A stretch of 7,395 nt of DNA from contig JAJYXA010000565.1 in assembly GCA_021791235.1 (NCBI GenBank), forward strand, positions 1 through 7,395, read 5' to 3'. Below the pieces are notes generated by a model. It searched no databases. It saw only the letters and a list, made by a program, of their open reading frames with translations, and was not told the DNA's origin. This DNA comes from Pseudomonadota bacterium (GTDB lineage: Bacteria; Pseudomonadota; Gammaproteobacteria; Burkholderiales; Thiobacillaceae). This document shows positions 4,723 through 7,395 of the stretch, in pieces. The translations under genes and the position numbers were made by a program. Every line of letters begins with the position of its first letter. The first letter of the stretch is position 1.

Positions 4723-6189
4723 TTATGCCTGCAAGCCTTCCAGCAACGCCATCCCCCACGCCACGCCAAACCCGTTGGTGTCGCTCATCACCGCACCGAG
4801 CCCGCCCTTGCAGCTGTGCGCCGACAAATCCATGTGCAGCCACGGGGTGTCGCCGACGAAGCGCGACAGGAAGCGGGTGGCGAGGATGTGGTCGGCCTCG
4901 CCTTCCATGCTGCACTGCTTGACGTCGGCCACGGTGGAATCAAGGCTGCCGTCGTAGTCCTCGGGATAGGGAAAGACGACGATGCGCTCGCCGCTCGCGG
5001 TGGCGGCGCGCGAGGCCTGGTGCGCGAGCGCACTGGAGGTGGCGAACACGCCGGACATGCGGCTGCCGAGCGCGTAGTGCATGGAACCGGTGAGGGTGGC
5101 GAAGTCGGCGATGAGCTCGGGCTTGCCCTTGGCCGCCAGGGTGAGCGCATCGGCCAGCACCATGCGGCCTTCGGCGTCGGTGTGGACGACCTCGATGGTG
5201 GTGCCGTTGAGCGCCGTCACCACTTCGTTCTGCCGGTAGGCCTCGGGGCTGATGTGGTTTTCGGCGAGCGCGACCCAGCCTTCCAGCGCGACCGGCAGCT
5301 TCAGCTTCGACGCGGCTGCGAGGATGCCGAGCACCACCGCCGAGCCGTTCATGTCCTCGTGCATGCCCTGCATGTATTTGGCGGGCTTGAGGTTGTGGCC
5401 GCCGGTGTCGAAGCAGATGCCTTTTCCAACCAGTGCGATTTTCTTTGCGGTTTTCCGATCCCTGATCCCTGATCCCTGATACCTGATGCGCACGATCGCC
5501 GCATCCTTGGCCGGCGAGCCCTGCGCCACCGCGCAGAACGCGCCCGCGCCCATCTTCTTCAGCTTGTCGAAACCAAATTCTTCCACGGTCCAGCCGTACT
5601 GCTTGGCCAGCGCCTTGATGCGCTTGCGGTAGACGCCGGGCGTGAGCTCGTCCGGCCCCTGCACGGTGAGGCTGCGGGTGAGCGTGTTGCCTTCGGCCAG
5701 CGCGCGCACGCGCGCGAAGCCGTCGGCGGACTTGTGGCCAAACAGCCGCACGGCTTTGAGGACTGCATCGGTCTTGGATTTGCGCGACGGCAGCGGCACG
5801 GCGTTGACCAGCGCGGTGTACACCGCGGCTTCCGCCGCCCGCGCCTTGAACGCGGCGTCGCCGAACACGGCCAGCGTCAGCGTCTTCGGGTGCTCGGCCA
5901 TCAGCAGCGCCAATGCCTTGCGCACCCGTTCGTGGGTCTCGAAAGTGCCGGCGTCGGCCTTCAGCATGGCGACCACCGCGAGCGTGCCGCCGGCCAACTG
6001 CACCGCCACCGGCGACTTGTCCAGCGTGCCGATCTTCAGGTTGCGCCGCTTCATCGCGGCCTTCAGCTCAACGCTGCCGGGCATCTCGGGCGGGGTTTTC
6101 GACAGCGGCAGCAGCAACAGGGCATGGCCTGCGGTTTCAAGCGTTTTGGCGGTGATTTCCTGTTTGTTTTCAGCGAATTCAGGCAGCAT
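4723..6189 (-). CDS. M17 leucyl aminopeptidase family protein
   Basis: The protein has 488 residues and belongs to the family of cytosolic two-metal aminopeptidases that release N-terminal amino acids from peptides. The C-terminal catalytic domain carries the expected residues: VGKGICFDTGG with K256 and D261, HEDMNG with D279, and HTDAEGR with D338, E340 and the bicarbonate-site R342. The family signature is normally NTDAEGR; here the first residue is histidine. The N-terminal domain (about 1-170) is more divergent. The start ATG at 6189 has AAGGA (complement of 6196-6200) six bases upstream. A longer frame to 6321 would overlap the pdhA promoter and start, and begins with non-family residues, so I reject it. 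Just before the catalytic lysine the protein has a loop, YQGSGIRDRK (237-246), encoded by a heptanucleotide tandem repeat at 5457-5484. The gene is the first of a two-gene unit with rluA. It could be called pepA-like, but the exact subfamily and substrate preference are not readable. Confidence 0.92.
   Translation of the reverse strand: MLPEFAENKQEITAKTLETAGHALLLLPLSKTPPEMPGSVELKAAMKRRNLKIGTLDKSPVAVQLAGGTLAVVAMLKADAGTFETHERVRKALALLMAEHPKTLTLAVFGDAAFKARAAEAAVYTALVNAVPLPSRKSKTDAVLKAVRLFGHKSADGFARVRALAEGNTLTRSLTVQGPDELTPGVYRKRIKALAKQYGWTVEEFGFDKLKKMGAGAFCAVAQGSPAKDAAIVRIRYQGSGIRDRKTAKKIALVGKGICFDTGGHNLKPAKYMQGMHEDMNGSAVVLGILAAASKLKLPVALEGWVALAENHISPEAYRQNEVVTALNGTTIEVVHTDAEGRMVLADALTLAAKGKPELIADFATLTGSMHYALGSRMSGVFATSSALAHQASRAATASGERIVVFPYPEDYDGSLDSTVADVKQCSMEGEADHILATRFLSRFVGDTPWLHMDLSAHSCKGGLGAVMSDTNGFGVAWGMALLEGLQA
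5457..5484. repeat. heptanucleotide tandem repeat (GATCCCT x3 plus GATACCT) inside the aminopeptidase gene
   Basis: Three exact GATCCCT units (5457-5463, 5464-5470, 5471-5477) and a fourth with one change (5478-5484) lie head to tail. On the coding strand they read as AGGGATC units and encode about nine residues (YQGSGIRDR) in a loop preceding the catalytic VGKG motif by about ten residues. Seven is not a multiple of three, so gain or loss of one or two units would shift the frame and destroy the active site; only three-unit changes keep it. Confidence 0.85.
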
Positions 6190-6216
6190 GTCGGTTCCTT
6201 CGGGGTGGCGTTTTTC

Positions 6217-6245
6217 TTGATGGTTGGCGGGGTTTCCCGGATAAT
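6217..6245 (+). promoter_or_regulatory. candidate sigma70 promoter for pdhA
   Basis: TTGATG (6217-6222; 4 of 6 matches) and GATAAT (6240-6245; 5 of 6 matches) are separated by exactly 17 bases. Transcription would start near 6252 and give a leader of about 53 bases before the ATG at 6305. It lies within the divergent gap of 115 bases shared with the aminopeptidase gene. Confidence 0.5.
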
Positions 6246-6261
6246 TGCGTGCTTTTGATTT

Positions 6262-6290
6262 TTTACAGCGCATTTTTCCGCCCCATCCAA
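6262..6290 (-). promoter_or_regulatory. weaker candidate promoter for the aminopeptidase-rluA unit
   Basis: Reading leftward there is TTGGAT (complement of 6285-6290; 3 of 6 matches), 17 bases, then TGTAAA (complement of 6262-6267; 4 of 6 matches). The transcript would start near 6255, about 65 bases before the ATG at 6189, and the predicted start points of the two divergent promoters fall almost on top of each other. If both are real, the polymerases would compete for this site. The match is modest. Confidence 0.25.
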
Positions 6291-6304
6291 TACAGGGTAA
6301 CCGA

Positions 6305-7306
6305 ATGAAGATTGAAGACAAGAAACGCGTGCTGCGCGAAATGGTGTTGCACCGCCGTTTTGAAGAGCGCTGCTATCAGGCCTATATCGAACGCAAGATC
6401 GGCGGCTTCCTCCACCTCTATCCCGGCCAGGAAGCCTGCTGCAACGGCGTGATGGAAGCCGCGCGTCCCGGCCACGATTACGTGATCACCGGCTACCGCG
6501 ACCACGTCCACGCGATCAAGTGCGGTGCCGATCCGAAAGCCGTGATGGCCGAGCTGTACGGCAAGGAAACCGGTTCCTCCAAGGGACGCGGCGGCTCGAT
6601 GCACATCTTCGACGCAGCGCACCGCTTCATGGGCGGCTACGCGCTGGTGGGCGGCCCCTTCCCACTGGCGGCCGGCATCGCCAAGGCGATCCAGCTGAAG
6701 GGCGGCGACGAAATCGCCATCTGCTTCCTCGGCGACGCCGCCAACAACCAGGGCGTGTTCCACGAAACCATGAACATGGCGGCGCTGTGGAATCTGCCGG
6801 TGCTGTTCGTGTGCGAGAACAATCTGTACGGCATCGGCACGGCCATCGAGCGCTCCACCGCCGTGGTTCACCAGCACAAGCGCGTCGCAGCCTACAACAT
6901 CGAAGCCGCCGAGTGCGACGGCCAGGATATCGAAATCGTCTACGAACGTGCGCGCCAGGCGGTCGACCACGTGCGTTCGGGCAAGGGCCCCTACTTCCTG
7001 GAACTGATGACCTACCGCTATCGCGGCCACTCGATGTCCGATTCGCGCGGCTACCGCTCGCGCGAGGAAGAGGAACTGTGGAAGCAGCGCGACCCCATCT
7101 TCATCCTGCGCGACCGCCTGATCGCCGAGAAAGCCATCACCATGGACGAGTTCGAGACGCTGGAAAAGGAAACCGACGCCTATATCGAAAACGAAGTCAT
7201 CAAGTTCGCCGAGGAATCTCCTGAACCGCGCGTCGAAGACCTCGAAAAATACGTTCTCGCCGACCGCGAAACCCAATTGCCCTGGCTCACGGGCAAAGCT
7301 GCCTGA
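6305..7306 (+). CDS. pdhA: pyruvate dehydrogenase E1 component, alpha subunit
   Basis: The protein has 333 residues, normal for the alpha subunit of the heterotetrameric (alpha2beta2) thiamine diphosphate E1. With the beta subunit it decarboxylates pyruvate and transfers the acetyl group to lipoyl-E2. Family segments are visible: FLHLYPGQEA (35-44), ITGYRDHVHA (61-70), GSSKGRGGSMHIF (90-102), the thiamine/Mg motif from GDAANNQG (143-150) to CENNLYG (170-176) with metal ligands D144, N173 and Y175, and the active-site loop YRGHSMSD (239-246). The usual GDG is GDA here. The ATG at 6305 has AGGG (6294-6297) seven bases upstream. An upstream in-frame ATG at 6245 lies within the promoter and encodes non-family residues, so I reject it. 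A related 2-oxo acid or acetoin dehydrogenase alpha subunit is possible but less likely. The beta subunit gene would be expected downstream, outside this window. Confidence 0.92.
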   Translation: MKIEDKKRVLREMVLHRRFEERCYQAYIERKIGGFLHLYPGQEACCNGVMEAARPGHDYVITGYRDHVHAIKCGADPKAVMAELYGKETGSSKGRGGSMHIFDAAHRFMGGYALVGGPFPLAAGIAKAIQLKGGDEIAICFLGDAANNQGVFHETMNMAALWNLPVLFVCENNLYGIGTAIERSTAVVHQHKRVAAYNIEAAECDGQDIEIVYERARQAVDHVRSGKGPYFLELMTYRYRGHSMSDSRGYRSREEEELWKQRDPIFILRDRLIAEKAITMDEFETLEKETDAYIENEVIKFAEESPEPRVEDLEKYVLADRETQLPWLTGKAA

Positions 7307-7365
7307 CAGGGGCATGGATATGAGCGTTTTTCACTACCCGTCCCTTTCCCGCGACAGGACTCCGA

Positions 7366-7392
7366 TTTTCTGTGGGCTGAAGCCCACGAAAA
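7366..7392. repeat. palindromic intergenic repeat after pdhA
   Basis: GTGGGCT (7372-7378) and AGCCCAC (7381-7387) form a perfect seven-pair stem with a GA loop. The outer TTTTC (7366-7370) and GAAAA (7388-7392) extend it to twelve pairs, with one unpaired T at 7371. Because T and A runs flank both sides it could act as a terminator in either direction, although for rightward transcripts the stem is followed by A rather than T. Short GTGGGCT-type palindromes are often dispersed between genes of GC-rich proteobacteria. It lies 60 bases after the pdhA stop codon. Confidence 0.6.
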
Positions 7393-7395
7393 GTC

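Noticed and set aside
4114..5472. 452-codon rightward frame antisense to rluA and the aminopeptidase gene
   Set aside because: Both genes on the other strand carry intact catalytic motifs. This frame has the same shadow-like composition and no ribosome-binding site.
5457..5484. CRISPR or origin iteron reading of the heptanucleotide array
   Set aside because: The units are contiguous with no spacers and lie within a coding region; seven bases is too short for either.
6263..7315. 350-codon leftward frame antisense to pdhA
   Set aside because: It mirrors an intact, motif-bearing pdhA and is a codon-bias shadow.
7315..7395. Open frame after pdhA starting ATGGATATGAGC (MDMSVFHYPSLS...), reaching the window end
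   Set aside because: It does not resemble an E1 beta subunit start, and its last third is the palindromic repeat at 7366-7392. The openness over 27 codons is likely chance.

Overview
The window is GC-rich, and its clear genes prefer G or C at codon third positions. The gene set (RluA-type pseudouridine synthase, M17 aminopeptidase, alpha2beta2-type pyruvate dehydrogenase E1 alpha, multi-PAS GGDEF protein, exported DsrE-like and thioredoxin-fold proteins) suggests a chromosomal segment of a proteobacterium. My best guess is a betaproteobacterium of the sulfur-oxidising, Thiobacillus-like kind. That placement is inferred from gene content and style, not from a phylogenetic marker.

Layout: (i) Positions 1-588 hold a leftward unit. 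A strong sigma70-like promoter with a perfect palindrome at its -10 drives a small exported thioredoxin-fold protein with one cysteine (50-505), followed by the first six codons of another gene (1-18). (ii) Positions 589-1198 contain no convincing intact gene. They hold a rightward terminator-like hairpin with a T8 tract, a possible decayed leftward reading frame, and a 162-bp element bounded by imperfect inverted repeats, whose left arm carries an extra 30-bp GGGAC-rich palindromic insertion. (iii) Positions 1199-1705 encode a second exported small protein, of the DsrE-like fold, also with a single cysteine. (iv) Positions 1870-3966 encode a membrane-bound diguanylate cyclase (six predicted membrane segments, two PAS domains, GGDEF with an intact inhibitory site). 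(v) Positions 4066-6189 are a leftward pair, an M17 leucyl aminopeptidase-family gene followed six bases later by rluA; this pair converges on the cyclase. (vi) Positions 6190-6304 are a divergent promoter region. (vii) Positions 6305-7306 encode pyruvate dehydrogenase E1 alpha, followed by a palindromic intergenic repeat at the right edge.

How the genes work together: the pseudouridine synthase, aminopeptidase and pyruvate dehydrogenase are housekeeping functions. The cyclase converts a sensed signal into cyclic-di-GMP. The two exported single-cysteine proteins may act in periplasmic thiol or sulfur chemistry, but nothing here shows that they work together.

I did not find a clear new multi-gene system. 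The observations most worth a second look are the in-frame GATCCCT heptanucleotide tandem array inside the aminopeptidase gene, the nested-repeat element at 929-1090, and the pair of exported single-cysteine redox or sulfur-type proteins.
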